Source: Paenibacillus urinalis (GTDB taxonomy: Bacteria; Bacillota; Bacilli; Paenibacillales; Paenibacillaceae). From it: a stretch of DNA of 62,500 nt. Under the pieces are notes generated by a model, which ran no database searches, had not been told where the DNA came from, and saw only the letters and a list, made by a program, of their open reading frames with translations. Positions 41,689 to 51,831 of this stretch are shown piece after piece (positions within the stretch are counted from its first letter, which is position 1; each line of letters starts with the position of its first letter). A program made the translations under genes and the position numbers. The stretch covers positions 4,742,501 through 4,805,000 of the forward strand of contig NZ_CP118108.1 of NCBI RefSeq assembly GCF_028747985.1, written 5' to 3'.

Positions 41689-41717
41689 ACTTTATCACAA
41701 GGGTATATTCATGTCAA
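41689..41717 (-). promoter_or_regulatory. Promoter of rpmG-secE-nusG
   Basis: On the minus strand, a perfect TTGACA (41712-41717), 17 bases and TAAAGT (41689-41694) lie about 90 bases before rpmG. In the 41600-41950 gap, 41718-41905 shows no further clear signal. Confidence 0.7.
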
Positions 41718-41907
41718 TGCAAGAATAAGCCTTATCCACTGGCTAAAATAACCTGTAGTCGGCGAACTTTCAGGTCTCGATTTGTTCTCAGAAAGCGTCT
41801 CTCTCCTATGCGAACGATAAATTGGACGAACATAAATACTAGAAACGCCAATATTAAACAGTATTAAACATTCCGTTGTTTTTAAACGTCCTGTCTTTGC
41901 TGCAAGC

Positions 41908-41933
41908 AAAAAAAGACTCTTATTCGAGTCTTT
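41908..41933 (-). terminator. Terminator of sigH
   Basis: On the minus strand, AAAGACTC pairs with GAGTCTTT across a six-base loop, followed by four to five more T. It starts 18 bases after the sigH stop. Confidence 0.85.
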
Positions 41934-41950
41934 CTTCAAGTTGCAATATT

Positions 41951-42595
41951 CTAATTATCTCGTACTTCAAGATATTTCTCAAGTTTGCGTTTTACTCTCT
42001 GCAGTGCATTGTCGATGGACTTTACGTGACGATCTAGATCAACCGCTATTTCTTGATAGGATCTGCCATCTAAATAAAGCATCAATACTTTGCGTTCTAG
42101 ATCACTTAAAATCTCGGACATTTTGTCTTCCAAGCCAACAAACTCTTCCTGATTAATAATAAGCTCTTCAGGGTCGCTCACCTGAGATCCACAAATGACA
42201 TCCAGCAGCGTACGGTCTGACTCTTCATCATAAATCGGCTTGTCCAAAGAAACATACGAATTCAGTGGAATATGCTTCTGACGAGTTGCAGTCTTGATGG
42301 CTGTGATAATCTGTCTGGTTATACATAACTCTGCAAATGCCTTGAATGAAGCCAGCTTGTCCCCTCTGAAATCACGTATCGCCTTGTAAAGCCCGATCAT
42401 TCCTTCTTGAATGATATCTTCCCTATCGGCACCGATTAAAAAGTAAGATCTTGCTTTGGCGCGTACAAAATTACGATACTTGTTGATCAAGTATTCCAGC
42501 GCCTCACTATCGTTGTTATGAACCGCTTGGACAATATCCTCATCGCTTAGGTAATCAAACTCGGACAACATGATATCTTTGAGGTCAACACTCAC
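41951..42595 (-). CDS. sigH: RNA polymerase sigma-H factor
   Basis: A 214-residue alternative sigma factor for the transition to stationary phase and sporulation. Region 2 has YLINKYRNFVRAKARSYF and DREDIIQEGMIGLYKAI; region 4 has SDLERKVLMLYLDGRSYQEI and DLDRHVKSIDNALQRVKRKL. The start is the GTG at 42593-42595, seven bases after CCGGAGGG; the frame continues 13 codons upstream into the site. Its place between yacP and rpmG matches B. subtilis. Confidence 0.95.
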   Translation of the reverse strand: MSVDLKDIMLSEFDYLSDEDIVQAVHNNDSEALEYLINKYRNFVRAKARSYFLIGADREDIIQEGMIGLYKAIRDFRGDKLASFKAFAELCITRQIITAIKTATRQKHIPLNSYVSLDKPIYDEESDRTLLDVICGSQVSDPEELIINQEEFVGLEDKMSEILSDLERKVLMLYLDGRSYQEIAVDLDRHVKSIDNALQRVKRKLEKYLEVRDN

Positions 42596-42653
42596 TAACA
42601 ATCCCTCCGGCTGCAACGCAAGGAACCCCGTCACCTATCAAAATAATAGCATC

Positions 42654-42683
42654 AGTATAAATGATCGAACCTTCCATCGTCAA
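42654..42683 (-). promoter_or_regulatory. Promoter candidate for sigH
   Basis: On the minus strand, TTGACG (42678-42683), 18 bases and TATACT (42654-42659) lie about 60 bases before sigH. Two more TTGACA-like elements lie upstream without good partners. Confidence 0.55.
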
Positions 42684-42766
42684 CCACACACCGCCTAAAA
42701 AAGAAAAGAATGATATAAATGTCAAGAGATACATAATACCAATTATTTACACCCGAAGGGTATTTG

Positions 42767-43291
42767 TCAATCTCTTCTCCACTGCTCGAACAATTTCCGC
42801 ATTTCTGGTGTGAGCTTTGAATCTATCGTATTTTTTGTCGATTTTTTTTGAAAATCTTCTTTGATACGTTTACCGACTTCCTTCTCATTCTGCTCCAGCT
42901 CGATCAGAAGTTCGCGCGCAGACAAGCGGAGTGCACCTTGACCAAAGATAACATGCTGTTCCACCATATCGCTCGTTGCCACATAGATTTGACGTCTTCG
43001 GGAGCTGAGCTCGCCTACTAGACGCTCGATGCACTCGTCTGCCGTTTCTTTTTCTTTTGTAAAATAAACCTGGACTTTGCTCTCCGTAAAGGATTTGCCC
43101 AGGCCGGGAACTCGGTATGCATCAAACACGACAATGACTCGTCGACCCGAAAAGCCCTGATACTCAGCAAGCTTAGCCAGAAGCTTGTCCCGAGCTCCAT
43201 CCAGGTCGGTCTGAGCTAGCGTAAAAAGCTCCTTCCACGCTCCGATCATGTTGTAGCCGTCCACGAGAAGCACATCACGGAGATCCTTCAT
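42767..43291 (-). CDS. rae1: NYN/PIN-type ribonuclease Rae1 (YacP)
   Basis: A 174-residue nuclease beginning MKDLRDVLLVDGYNMIGAW. The acidic NYN/PIN pocket is suggested by VDGYN, VVFDAY and YVATSDMVEQ. In B. subtilis, Rae1 enters the ribosomal A site and cleaves mRNA in a translation-dependent way. The neighbours rlmB and sigH match. It follows rlmB by 13 bases. Confidence 0.92.
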   Translation of the reverse strand: MKDLRDVLLVDGYNMIGAWKELFTLAQTDLDGARDKLLAKLAEYQGFSGRRVIVVFDAYRVPGLGKSFTESKVQVYFTKEKETADECIERLVGELSSRRRQIYVATSDMVEQHVIFGQGALRLSARELLIELEQNEKEVGKRIKEDFQKKSTKNTIDSKLTPEMRKLFEQWRRD

Positions 43292-43304
43292 GATCCGTCA
43301 GCTC

Positions 43305-44045
43305 CTAGGCCTTTCGGGATCGGAGCACTTCGTACATGACTACACCGGCAGCAACAGAGGCATTCAATGAATTGATCTGTCCTGCCATGGGCAGCTTGAG
43401 AAGGATGTCGCATTTTTCACGAACCAGGCGGCCCATGCCCTTGCCTTCATTTCCAATCACTACGGCAACAGGCCCTGTAAACACTCCATTCCCAAAGACA
43501 GATTCAGTAGCTCTTATATCAGTGCCTACAACCCATACTCCAGCTTCCTTCAGTTCCTCAATCGTTTGCGCCAAATTACTTACTCTTGCTACAGGCACAT
43601 ATTCAGCTGCTCCAGCAGAGGTCTTGGATACCGTAGCTGTCACTTGTGCCGACCGTCTCTTAGGAACGATGACCCCATGCGCACCTGTGCAATCCGCTGT
43701 CCGTAAAATGGAGCCGAGGTTGTGTGGATCTTCAATCTCATCCAGCAGCACGAGAAACGGAGGTTCTCCCTTCTCCTGTGCAGAAGCAAGGATATCCGCA
43801 ACCTCAGCATATTCGTAGGGTGCAGCCTGTGCTACAACTCCTTGATGCTGAATGCCAGGCACCATCTGATCCAGTTTACGCTTATCGACTTGCTGTATGA
43901 TGACTCCTGCTTTTTTGGCTTCCGCAATAATCGGCATCGTCAAGTGCTTCTGGGCTTGGTCGGCAATCCACACTTTGTTTAACGTTCTTCCGGAACGCAG
44001 CGCCTCGATAACCGAGTGCTTGCCGGCAATCCATTCTTCTTCCAT
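43305..44045 (-). CDS. rlmB: 23S rRNA (guanosine-2'-O-)-methyltransferase RlmB
   Basis: A 246-residue SPOUT methyltransferase. An N-terminal substrate-binding domain (EEEWIAGKHSVIEALRSGRT) is followed by the trefoil-knot domain with DEIEDPHNLGSILRTADC, VIGNEGKGM and LPMAGQINSLNASVAAGV. It belongs to the cysE-cysS-mrnC-rlmB-rae1 cluster. Confidence 0.95.
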   Translation of the reverse strand: MEEEWIAGKHSVIEALRSGRTLNKVWIADQAQKHLTMPIIAEAKKAGVIIQQVDKRKLDQMVPGIQHQGVVAQAAPYEYAEVADILASAQEKGEPPFLVLLDEIEDPHNLGSILRTADCTGAHGVIVPKRRSAQVTATVSKTSAGAAEYVPVARVSNLAQTIEELKEAGVWVVGTDIRATESVFGNGVFTGPVAVVIGNEGKGMGRLVREKCDILLKLPMAGQINSLNASVAAGVVMYEVLRSRKA

Positions 44046-44082
44046 AATTCCTTTATCCTCCTGGCTGACGCCTTCAATTCGA

Positions 44083-44538
44083 TTAGTTGTTGTTCTCCTG
44101 CTGCATTTGTGTGATGCCCAAATCTATTAGTTCGCGCAGCCGCGCTTCCCTTTTGCTTAAGTACAAATATCCGACAAGACACTCAAATGCTGTCGCATGG
44201 CGGTATTGCTGTACGTCTGCATTTTTCGGCACGCTCGATTTGGCATTCCGACCTTGTCTAACAACATCCTGTTCCTGATCATCCAGCATCGACTCGATAA
44301 GAGACAATATTCGACTCTGCCCTTTGGCTGATACGAAACTGGTCGCTTTCTGATGAAGATGATGTGGACGCAAATTGGGCTTCGACAGCAAATATTGTCT
44401 TACAGCTACCTCATAGACCGCATCTCCGATATACGCCAGCGCAATGGGCGGAATCAGTTCCGGCCTACGTGAAGGAGAGTAAGGAAACAACCAATCCCGC
44501 TCTCCTTGTTCGTTAAGATGAATATCCATCTCACTCAT
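44083..44538 (-). CDS. mrnC: Mini-ribonuclease 3
   Basis: A 151-residue RNase III catalytic domain without the RNA-binding domain. The signature IALAYIGDAVYEVAVRQYLL carries the catalytic Asp, and ECLVGYLYL is the second acidic motif. It matures 23S rRNA ends in B. subtilis. The start ATG at 44536-44538 overlaps the cysS stop (ATGA); an in-frame ATG at 44550 would add four residues and cannot be excluded. Confidence 0.93.
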   Translation of the reverse strand: MSEMDIHLNEQGERDWLFPYSPSRRPELIPPIALAYIGDAVYEVAVRQYLLSKPNLRPHHLHQKATSFVSAKGQSRILSLIESMLDDQEQDVVRQGRNAKSSVPKNADVQQYRHATAFECLVGYLYLSKREARLRELIDLGITQMQQENNN

Positions 44539-45932
44539 TTGCGCCGCCATCTTATGCCTTGAGCCGTATCTTCGATAACAATGCCCATAGCCGTCAATTC
44601 ATCACGAATTTCGTCTGCACGTGCCCAATTCTTCGTTTTGCGGGCCTCATTACGCTCAGCGATCAATTTTTCTACATCCTCGTGCAGATCATCTTCATCC
44701 GATGTGTATATACGGAGCACTCCGTTCATCTCATCAAACGTCGTCAATACCGCCTCAAGCTCAGCACGGTTAGTCACTTCGGCCTGAAGCAGGCTATTAA
44801 CCTCATTTACCCATTCAAACACGGCTGTAATAGCATCTGGTGTATTAAAATCATCCTGCATTTTCTCATGGAAGCTGGCCAGAATTTCGGAAAGTCTGGA
44901 TTTCAGCTTCTCGGATACAGGCTGGTCCAGGGTTACCGTTCCAAGACGATGCTTCACATTATTTACCGCAATTGCAATCCGATCCACACTATTTTCGGCC
45001 TGCTGCATAATATCCTCACTGAAATTGAGGGGATTGCGATAATGTGTCGAAAGCATGAAATATCGAATGGCTTCACGGCGATAGAGATTGCGCAAATCTT
45101 TCACCAAAATACCGTTCCCCAAAGATTTCGACATTTTCTCATTGTCAATCCGAATGAAGCCGTTATGCATCCAATAATTAGCCAGCGGCTTGCCTGTCAA
45201 TACTTCAGATTGGGCCACTTCACATTCATGATGCGGGAACTGCAGGTCTTGGCCGCCTCCATGAATATCCAAAGTGTCACCGAGCAGCTTGCGCGCCATA
45301 GCCGAGCACTCGATATGCCAGCCTGGACGCCCCGGACCCCAAGGACTTTCCCAATAAATTTCACCAGGCTTTGCCGCTTTCCATAGAACAAAATCCTGCG
45401 GGTTTTCTTTGCGTTCATCGACTCCGATTCGAATGCCGAACTGGAGCTCATCGAGATTTTGCTTGGAGAGCTTGCCATACTCCGGGAATTTGTGTGTGCG
45501 ATAATACACATCCCCGCCATTCTCGTAAGCAATTCCTTCCTTGAACAGCTGATCAATAAAATCAATGATCAGATCCATATTCTCGGTAACTCTCGGATTA
45601 TGAGTTGCTCTCGGAATGCCCAGTCCATCTAGGTCTTCGTAGTATGCTTTAATAAAGCGATCTGCAACCTGTGTCACCGTAAGTCCTGTCTGTTCTGCTT
45701 TTTTTATCAATTTATCGTCTACATCCGTGAAGTTAACGACATAATTCACATCATTACCCACCGTCTCTAAATAGCTGCGAACCACGTCGAAAAATATCAT
45801 CGGCCGTGCATTTCCGATATGGATATAGTCGTATACTGTCGGTCCGCACACGTACATTTTCACTTTTCCCGACTCCTGTGGAGTAAATACATCCTTGCTC
45901 CTTGTGAGCGTATTATAAATATGAAGCGCCAT
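44535..45932 (-). CDS. cysS: Cysteinyl-tRNA synthetase
   Basis: A 465-residue class I synthetase. It has the HIGH motif ([10 protein letters not shown]), KMSKSLGN, and zinc ligands in [15 protein letters not shown] and HHECEVAQ. It sits in an operon with cysE behind a T-box that senses tRNA-Cys. It overlaps mrnC. Confidence 0.97.
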   Translation of the reverse strand: MALHIYNTLTRSKDVFTPQESGKVKMYVCGPTVYDYIHIGNARPMIFFDVVRSYLETVGNDVNYVVNFTDVDDKLIKKAEQTGLTVTQVADRFIKAYYEDLDGLGIPRATHNPRVTENMDLIIDFIDQLFKEGIAYENGGDVYYRTHKFPEYGKLSKQNLDELQFGIRIGVDERKENPQDFVLWKAAKPGEIYWESPWGPGRPGWHIECSAMARKLLGDTLDIHGGGQDLQFPHHECEVAQSEVLTGKPLANYWMHNGFIRIDNEKMSKSLGNGILVKDLRNLYRREAIRYFMLSTHYRNPLNFSEDIMQQAENSVDRIAIAVNNVKHRLGTVTLDQPVSEKLKSRLSEILASFHEKMQDDFNTPDAITAVFEWVNEVNSLLQAEVTNRAELEAVLTTFDEMNGVLRIYTSDEDDLHEDVEKLIAERNEARKTKNWARADEIRDELTAMGIVIEDTAQGIRWRRK

Positions 45933-45979
45933 GATTCACGTTCCTTTCAATACATTTCAATCATTATATTGTACCACGT

Positions 45980-46660
45980 TTACGATTTGTTACCACGTAT
46001 GACCGCCTCTTTGCGGCTTCCTTCGTTAGCTGCTGATTTAAGCTGATCCAGCTCCTCCCGCAGAGTAACCAGCTCTCTCTGCAGCTCCCGCATAGAATCA
46101 ACAACCGGATCCGGCAGCTGCTGACTCAGTCGATCGACTCTCCGGCCATCCTGCTTAACGACTCGCCCCGGAATACCAACGACCGTACTATTTGGGGGGA
46201 CTTCTCTTAGTACTACGGAGTTTGCTCCAATGTTGCTGTAATCTCCTACTTTAAATGATCCCAACACTTTAGAGCCCGAGGATATCACCACATTATTACC
46301 AATGGTAGGATGTCTCTTTCCTTTCTCTTTACCCGTTCCACCTAAGGTCACACCTTGATAAATCACCACATCATCACCAATTTCGCACGTTTCCCCAATG
46401 ACGACCCCCATACCATGATCGATGAAGAGCCGATTCCCGATCGTAGCCCCCGGGTGAATCTCGATTCCCGTCATAAACCGGCTGAATTGAGAGATGATTC
46501 TGGCCACGGTGTACCATCCCCATCCGTAAAAATGATGCGCCAAGCGATGGGCCCAGATGGCATGCAATCCCGAGTAAGTAAAGATCACTTCAAACCGACT
46601 TCTAGCAGCCGGGTCATTATCAAAGACTGCCTGAATATCAGATTTCAATTTCTTAAACAT
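45980..46660 (-). CDS. cysE: Serine O-acetyltransferase
   Basis: A 226-residue enzyme making O-acetylserine for cysteine synthesis. The N-terminal helical part is followed by a left-handed beta-helix of hexapeptide repeats ([42 protein letters not shown]). The start [20 protein letters not shown] at 46658-46660 follows GAGGGGAACAGAT. The frame upstream runs into the T-box terminator. The C-terminal extension has Glu-rich heptads, possibly a coiled coil. Confidence 0.95.
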   Translation of the reverse strand: MFKKLKSDIQAVFDNDPAARSRFEVIFTYSGLHAIWAHRLAHHFYGWGWYTVARIISQFSRFMTGIEIHPGATIGNRLFIDHGMGVVIGETCEIGDDVVIYQGVTLGGTGKEKGKRHPTIGNNVVISSGSKVLGSFKVGDYSNIGANSVVLREVPPNSTVVGIPGRVVKQDGRRVDRLSQQLPDPVVDSMRELQRELVTLREELDQLKSAANEGSRKEAVIRGNKS

Positions 46661-46734
46661 ATCTGTTCCCCTCTTCGCATCATTTACCCGTTCGTCTTTC
46701 GTAAATTTGATTCTGCCTGTCAGCGTATGTGAAT

Positions 46735-46774
46735 CAAAAAACGCCTCTGCAGCCATATTCGGCTGCAGAGGCGT
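46735..46774 (-). terminator. Terminator of the cysE T-box
   Basis: A perfect 14-bp stem (ACGCCTCTGCAGCC with GGCTGCAGAGGCGT, six-base loop) is followed on the minus strand by six T. It is the premature terminator that tRNA binding is expected to prevent. Confidence 0.9.
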
Positions 46775-47075
46775 CTCATTAAATCGCGGTTCCACTCTGC
46801 TTAGGATTCGTATCACGCACGTACCCTATCTCGGACGTCCGTTAACGAGGACGAAACGTCGCTACCTACCCGCAGTAGCTTTCCAGCATAGTGGAAAGGT
46901 CCAGGTTCGGAGGCGCAGCTCCCAGGCGCATTTTCGATCAGCAGAGCGTGAGATAACTTCCAGCCTTGAAGACTTGTTAAGGTCTTACCCGGTTATCTTC
47001 TCTGGTCCACGTTCATGACTGTGTACTTCTCCTGTTCACAGCTGTTTAATATAGTCAGTCTTCCCCATACGGGTA
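46735..47075 (-). promoter_or_regulatory. T-box riboswitch upstream of cysE-cysS
   Basis: The leader has the T-box sequence GTGGAACCGCG (46785-46795) directly upstream of the terminator. A Stem I region has AGTA (near 47023-47026), AGAGAAGATAAC and GCTGGAAG with GTTATCT. T-boxes bind uncharged tRNA and allow readthrough. The downstream genes predict a Cys specifier (TGC). Three TGC triplets lie on the 3' side of Stem I (near 46914, 46929 and 46943), and I could not decide which is the specifier. The region 47076-47192 up to the gltX stop holds a perfect AAGGAT-T-ATCCTT palindrome (47161-47173) and no clear promoter. Confidence 0.9.
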
Positions 47076-47192
47076 CTCTTAATCATATTAGGATAAACAG
47101 AGACTGCTTATCTTGATGTACTGCTTTTTATATATCTTAGCGAAAAGAACTTCGGCTGACAAGGATTATCCTTCCTAGTCTCATGGCAAATT

Positions 47193-48647
47193 TTAATATT
47201 GGGCTCTCAAACGGCTTAACACCTTATCGCGGCCTAACAGATAAATTGTTGCATTCAAATCCCGGCCATGGGTTTGGCCCGTCAATGCTACACGAATCGG
47301 CATGAACAGCTGCTTGCCTTTAAAGCCTGTCTCCTTCTGCACTTCTTTAATCAAAGCCTGCATGTGCGAGGCAGTAAAATCAGAGGAAGCTTCTACTTTC
47401 TCAGCAAAAGCCTTGAGCACCGTCGGCACCTGCTCTTCCTTCAGAACAGCTTCAGCTTCGCCTTCAAACTCCACTTCATCCTTGAAGAACAAGGACGCCA
47501 GCTCCACAATATCCGATGCTGCAACCATCTGCTCCTGATAAAGTGCCACCAGTTCCTCTGCCCAAACCCGCTTGTCTGCTTCAAGATCACCAGAGAGCAG
47601 ACCCGCTTGCTGCAAGTGCGGAATCGCAAGATCCGCGATTCGTTTCGGTTCCGCATTCTTGATATAAGAGTTATTAAGGTGAGCCAGCTTATTCGTATCA
47701 AACACCGCAGGAGACTTGGACAGCCGTGACGGATCAAAAATCTTAATCAGCTCGTCCTTGCTGAAAATTTCCTCTTCTCCTTCCGGAGACCAGCCCAGTA
47801 GTGAGATATAGTTAAACAGTGCTTCCGGCAAATAACCGAGCTTGTCATATTGCTCAATAAATTGAATAATCGACTCGTCGCGCTTGCTGAGCTTCTTGTG
47901 ATTCTCATTAACAATGAGGGTCATATGACCGAACACCGGCGGTTCCCAGTCAAAAGCTTCATAAATCATCAGCTGACGAGGTGTATTGGAGATATGGTCC
48001 TCACCACGCAGAACATGGGTGATCTTCATCAAATGATCATCAAGAGCAACAGCAAAATTGTAAGTAGGAATGCCGTCCTTCTTGACAATAACGAAATCCC
48101 CGGTTTCTTTGGAATTAAAGGATATTGTTCCTTTAACCATGTCATTAAAGGTGTATATTTTCTCTTCCGGTACACGGAAACGTACACTTGGCACGCGGCC
48201 TTCGGCTTCATATGCCTTGCGTTCATCTTCCGTAAGATCACGGTGCTTGCCGGAATAACGCGGTGTCTCCCCGCGGGACATCTGCTCCTCGCGCTCCGCT
48301 TCAAGCTCTTCCTCTGTACAATAACAGAAATAAGCGAGACCGCGGTCAATCAAATCCTGCCAATACTTCTTGTAGATATCGAGACGTTCCGTTTGACGAT
48401 AAGGGCCATATTCGCCCCCAACATCAATACTCTCATCCCATTCCATACCAAGCCATTTCAAATATGTCAGCTGGCTTTCTTCTCCGCCTTTAATATTCCG
48501 CTTTGTATCTGTATCTTCAATGCGGATAATAAATTTCCCGCCTTGATTTCTCGCATATAAATAATTGAATAATGCCGTTCTTGCATTTCCGATATGCAAA
48601 TGTCCTGTCGGACTCGGCGCATAACGCACGCGAACCTCCGTGCTCAT
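47193..48647 (-). CDS. gltX: Glutamyl-tRNA synthetase
   Basis: A 484-residue class I synthetase with [12 protein letters not shown] (HIGH) and KLSKRDES (KMSKS). It starts [20 protein letters not shown]. Bacillota usually have a non-discriminating form that also charges tRNA-Gln. It follows ispF by 23 bases, as in the B. subtilis order. Confidence 0.97.
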   Translation of the reverse strand: MSTEVRVRYAPSPTGHLHIGNARTALFNYLYARNQGGKFIIRIEDTDTKRNIKGGEESQLTYLKWLGMEWDESIDVGGEYGPYRQTERLDIYKKYWQDLIDRGLAYFCYCTEEELEAEREEQMSRGETPRYSGKHRDLTEDERKAYEAEGRVPSVRFRVPEEKIYTFNDMVKGTISFNSKETGDFVIVKKDGIPTYNFAVALDDHLMKITHVLRGEDHISNTPRQLMIYEAFDWEPPVFGHMTLIVNENHKKLSKRDESIIQFIEQYDKLGYLPEALFNYISLLGWSPEGEEEIFSKDELIKIFDPSRLSKSPAVFDTNKLAHLNNSYIKNAEPKRIADLAIPHLQQAGLLSGDLEADKRVWAEELVALYQEQMVAASDIVELASLFFKDEVEFEGEAEAVLKEEQVPTVLKAFAEKVEASSDFTASHMQALIKEVQKETGFKGKQLFMPIRVALTGQTHGRDLNATIYLLGRDKVLSRLRAQY

Positions 48648-48670
48648 AATATCCCCTCCGATTCATTATT

Positions 48671-49159
48671 TCAAGATGATAGCACAGGTTGGATCAGGCA
48701 GACAACCGATTGCGCAGCAATGCCCTCGCCCCGTCCTGCAAAGCCAAGCTGCTCTGTCGTCGTCGCTTTTACATTCACTTGAGAGAGCTCTGCACCTAGA
48801 GCCTTGGCAATGATCTCTGCCATTTGCGGAATATAGGGTGCCATCTTTGGCTTTTGAGCAATGATCGTTGAATCCACGTTGCCCAGCTGATAGCCACGCT
48901 CGACAGCAAGCTCCCATACTCGCTCCAGCAGCTTAAGACTATCTGCGTCTTTAAATACCGGATCCGTATCCGGAAAGTGCTTGCCGATATCACCAAGACC
49001 CAAAGCACCGAGTATGGCATCACTTATCGCATGCAGAAGCACGTCCGCATCGGAGTGTCCCAGCAGTCCTTTTTCATAGGGAATCGTGACTCCCCCAATA
49101 ATACATGGTCGGCCCTCCACTAATTGATGAACGTCAAATCCTTGTCCTACACGGATCAT
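48671..49159 (-). CDS. ispF: 2-C-methyl-D-erythritol 2,4-cyclodiphosphate synthase
   Basis: A 162-residue trimeric enzyme of the MEP isoprenoid pathway. It has the zinc ligands in GQGFDVHQL and the signature [19 protein letters not shown]. The start is the ATG at 49157-49159 after GGGGAGAG; the open frame reaches 49207 inside ispD. It lies four bases after ispD. Confidence 0.97.
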   Translation of the reverse strand: MIRVGQGFDVHQLVEGRPCIIGGVTIPYEKGLLGHSDADVLLHAISDAILGALGLGDIGKHFPDTDPVFKDADSLKLLERVWELAVERGYQLGNVDSTIIAQKPKMAPYIPQMAEIIAKALGAELSQVNVKATTTEQLGFAGRGEGIAAQSVVCLIQPVLSS

Positions 49160-49163
49160 AAGT

Positions 49164-49850
49164 CTACTCTCCCCTTTTTTGCATAAATACAGCATAATCC
49201 AGATCATCCGGCGTCGTAATTTTAATATTCGTATACCGGCCCTCTACGACCTTTACCTGCTTCCCAAGCCGTTCAATCAGCATCGCGTCATCAGTGCCAA
49301 GAAACGCCTCCTGCTTCGCCCGCTCATGAGCCTCAAGCAGTGCAGACAGACGAAAAGCCTGTGGGGTTTGGATACTCCACAGACTTCGCCGATCCGGCGT
49401 GGACATGATAATGCCTTCTTCGTTTACTTGTTTGATCGTATCCTTCACAGGTACCGCAAGCACAGCAGCCCCATGCTCCATCGCAGCCTCCATACAGCTC
49501 TCGATAAGATCCGGTGTCACAAAAGGTCTGACTCCATCATGTACGAGCACATAATCAGAAGTAAGCTCCTTCAAGCCTGCATAGACGGAATCCTGCCTTT
49601 CTGATCCTCCAGCAGTTACCCGAACCTGATCTTCAAGGCCAAATTTATGAATCCACTCTTCGCAGCGCGCAACATCCGCAGCACCTGTTACCACGATCAA
49701 CTCTTTAATTCGCGACACACGGCTGAACACCTCAAGCGTATGTATAAAGATTGGCTTGTCCTGCAGCAGCAGAAATTGCTTGCTCTCCGCGTATCCCATA
49801 CGCGTACCCCTGCCTGCTGCCACAATGACGGCCCCCCATGAATTGTTCAT
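49164..49850 (-). CDS. ispD: 2-C-methyl-D-erythritol 4-phosphate cytidylyltransferase
   Basis: A 228-residue MEP-pathway enzyme forming CDP-methylerythritol. It has the nucleotide-binding AAGRGTRMG and [11 protein letters not shown], with the C-terminal [17 protein letters not shown]. The start [19 protein letters not shown] is at 49848-49850. The open frame extends 19 codons further upstream towards yacL, without conserved residues. Confidence 0.96.
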   Translation of the reverse strand: MNNSWGAVIVAAGRGTRMGYAESKQFLLLQDKPIFIHTLEVFSRVSRIKELIVVTGAADVARCEEWIHKFGLEDQVRVTAGGSERQDSVYAGLKELTSDYVLVHDGVRPFVTPDLIESCMEAAMEHGAAVLAVPVKDTIKQVNEEGIIMSTPDRRSLWSIQTPQAFRLSALLEAHERAKQEAFLGTDDAMLIERLGKQVKVVEGRYTNIKITTPDDLDYAVFMQKRGE

Positions 49851-49923
49851 GCTCTTAAACCCCTGCCTTGTTCTTCTGCTTAAGCATTCAGCGATCGGAA
49901 CACTCAATCTCCATCATACCGCT

Positions 49924-51012
49924 TTATTGAGCTTTTTCCAACAGTTTCGGCTTGGCAAAAATCATTCTTCCTGCAGAGGTTTGGAGTACGCTTGTCACAA
50001 GCACCTCCATCATCGTGCCGATATATTCTCTTCCGCCCTCGACAACAATCATGGTGCCGTCATCCAGGTAGGCTACGCCTTGACCATGCTCCTTGCCGTC
50101 CTTGATGATCTGGACCATAATTTCCTCACCTGGCAAAACGACCGGCTTGACCGCATTAGCCAAATCATTAATGTTCAGCACAGATACGCCTTGAAGCTCA
50201 CATACCTTATTCAGGTTAAAATCATTGGTTACAACCTTGCCCTGAAGTACCTTGGCGAGCTTAACCAATTTACTGTCCACCTCAGATATTTCTTCAAAAT
50301 CGCCTTCATAGATCAGCACTTTAATCTCCAATTCCTTTTGAATCTTGTTAAGGATATCGAGCCCGCGGCGTCCACGGTTTCGCTTGAGCAGATCTGATGA
50401 ATCCGCAATATGTTGAAGCTCCTCCAGTACGAATTCAGGGATAACGATGGTTCCTTCGATAAAGCCTGTCTTGCAGATATCCGCAATTCGGCCATCAATA
50501 ATGACACTCGTATCCAGTATCTTATGCTCTTCAATCCGTCTGTCTTCACTTATTGCACCGTTATTCCACCGTCCTGAAGTCCAGAACGCCCCTAGGTCCT
50601 CTTTCTTCGCAAGACCCAGCCGAAGTCCCATGTAACTGAAGATAAGCATCATAGCCACTTGAAGCAGCTCTCCTGGCTTACCAAGCCAATTGAATGACGG
50701 ATAAAGAAGTATAGCGAACAACAATCCAATTCCCAGCCCCAAAGCCCCCGCCGCCAATTCACTCATAGGAACACGAGCGAGCTTCGTCACTCCTTCTTCT
50801 ACCCTTAAATTCACCATAGAACCCAGTGTACTGCATAGTAATGTAAAGACCGCAATCCCTGTTAGCATCCATAACGCAAGTGCTGTTGTCGTCCCCAGTC
50901 TGTCAGCCAGTTCGCTTAACCAAGGGACCGTTACTCCTACTGAATGATATAACGCATAACCAGACCATGCTCCCATGATTCCAGTCAATGTTAAAATGAC
51001 TTTTTTCCACAT
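49924..51012 (-). CDS. PIN/TRAM-domain membrane protein (YacL)
   Basis: A 362-residue protein. About four membrane helices lie in residues 1-140. A PIN nuclease-type domain follows, with Asp residues in [15 protein letters not shown] and [11 protein letters not shown], and a TRAM RNA-binding domain is at the C-terminus (from [15 protein letters not shown]). Found beside disA or ispD in Bacillota; the substrate is unknown. Confidence 0.92.
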   Translation of the reverse strand: MWKKVILTLTGIMGAWSGYALYHSVGVTVPWLSELADRLGTTTALALWMLTGIAVFTLLCSTLGSMVNLRVEEGVTKLARVPMSELAAGALGLGIGLLFAILLYPSFNWLGKPGELLQVAMMLIFSYMGLRLGLAKKEDLGAFWTSGRWNNGAISEDRRIEEHKILDTSVIIDGRIADICKTGFIEGTIVIPEFVLEELQHIADSSDLLKRNRGRRGLDILNKIQKELEIKVLIYEGDFEEISEVDSKLVKLAKVLQGKVVTNDFNLNKVCELQGVSVLNINDLANAVKPVVLPGEEIMVQIIKDGKEHGQGVAYLDDGTMIVVEGGREYIGTMMEVLVTSVLQTSAGRMIFAKPKLLEKAQ

Positions 51013-51193
51013 GTCCCTTCACCTCCTTTGACCTTTTCCTTATCCAGTATGAACCAATTCAGAAGGTCCTAATCCTGTAGAGAAGGATATTTAAGGAAAA
51101 ATATCTTCCGAATCTCTTCTCGTTCTATATGAAGAATAAATAAATCATTTTCGCCGCTGAATCTAACGATAAGTATCTAACTGTAAATCATGG

Positions 51194-51223
51194 TTGAAAA
51201 TGGTTTGTAGGGTGGCATATAAT
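51194..51223 (+). promoter_or_regulatory. Promoter of the unknown gene at 51261
   Basis: TTGAAA (51194-51199), an 18-base spacer and a perfect TATAAT (51218-51223). Elsewhere in the 51013-51260 gap, GATATTT and AAATATC (51085-51105) form an AT-rich hairpin without a T-run. Confidence 0.65.
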
Positions 51224-51260
51224 AAATTCAACTGAAAACACACCGAGGTGAATATAAGGA

Positions 51261-51656
51261 ATGAGCACTTCCAGCCTGCAAACCTTTCAAGACCAAGTAT
51301 CCGAATTGTTGCTCCGTCACCGTAGTCTGATTGATGTCTTGTCAAAGTTAGGACAAGCCGACGCTTCTGTTAATCGTGCAGTTTCCAAGGCCATTACGGA
51401 GTGCGGATGTATTGAACTTCATGCTTCCAAGCAGTCATACACACCTAACGGGAATTTGGAGGACGCTAAATCTTCAGTAGAGACACATGTACATGGAGAC
51501 TTGTGTGATCATTGCAAAGAGATTGTCAGCTCAGAGCTTGGACGCAATCTGTTTTATATGTCGGCGCTTTGCAATCTGCTCAATATTCAGCTCGAGGATG
51601 TCCTTGAGAATGAAGCCAACAAGTGTTCTACACTCGGCATTTTCAACCTATCGTAA
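51261..51656 (+). CDS. Small conserved-looking protein of unknown function
   Basis: A 131-residue protein, the only plus-strand gene in the right 60 kb. It starts MSTSSLQTFQDQVSELLLRH after GAGGTGAATATAAGGA. The N-terminal half is a predicted helical region ending in ECGCIEL; a CDHC pair lies near residue 85. The C-terminal block NLFYMSALCNLLNIQLEDVL...LGIFNLS looks like a helical bundle and faintly resembles MazG-like pyrophosphohydrolases, but the EExxE-type metal site is not clear. The Cys pairs could bind metal. It has its own promoter and ends before a strong terminator. I do not assign a function. Confidence 0.7.
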   Translation: MSTSSLQTFQDQVSELLLRHRSLIDVLSKLGQADASVNRAVSKAITECGCIELHASKQSYTPNGNLEDAKSSVETHVHGDLCDHCKEIVSSELGRNLFYMSALCNLLNIQLEDVLENEANKCSTLGIFNLS

Positions 51657-51748
51657 CGAAATTTAAATGTAAGCAACTCTAGATTAGTTCCGCTAATATA
51701 CACAGCCTTCTATACACTTCCGATTCGTACTACGATGAATTTACAGCA

Positions 51749-51801
51749 CAAAAAAAGCATTTATTCTCTTCGTGTGATGCGAGAGAATAAATGCTTTTTT
51801 A
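51749..51801. terminator. Bidirectional terminator between the unknown gene and pssA
   Basis: A perfect 19-bp stem starting AAAAAAGCATTTATTCTCT (51751-51769) with its complement at 51782-51800, loop of 12 bases. It serves the convergent pssA transcript and the plus-strand gene. Confidence 0.9.
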
Positions 51802-51831
51802 TTCGAATGAGCATCTCTGCTCAACTTTTCC

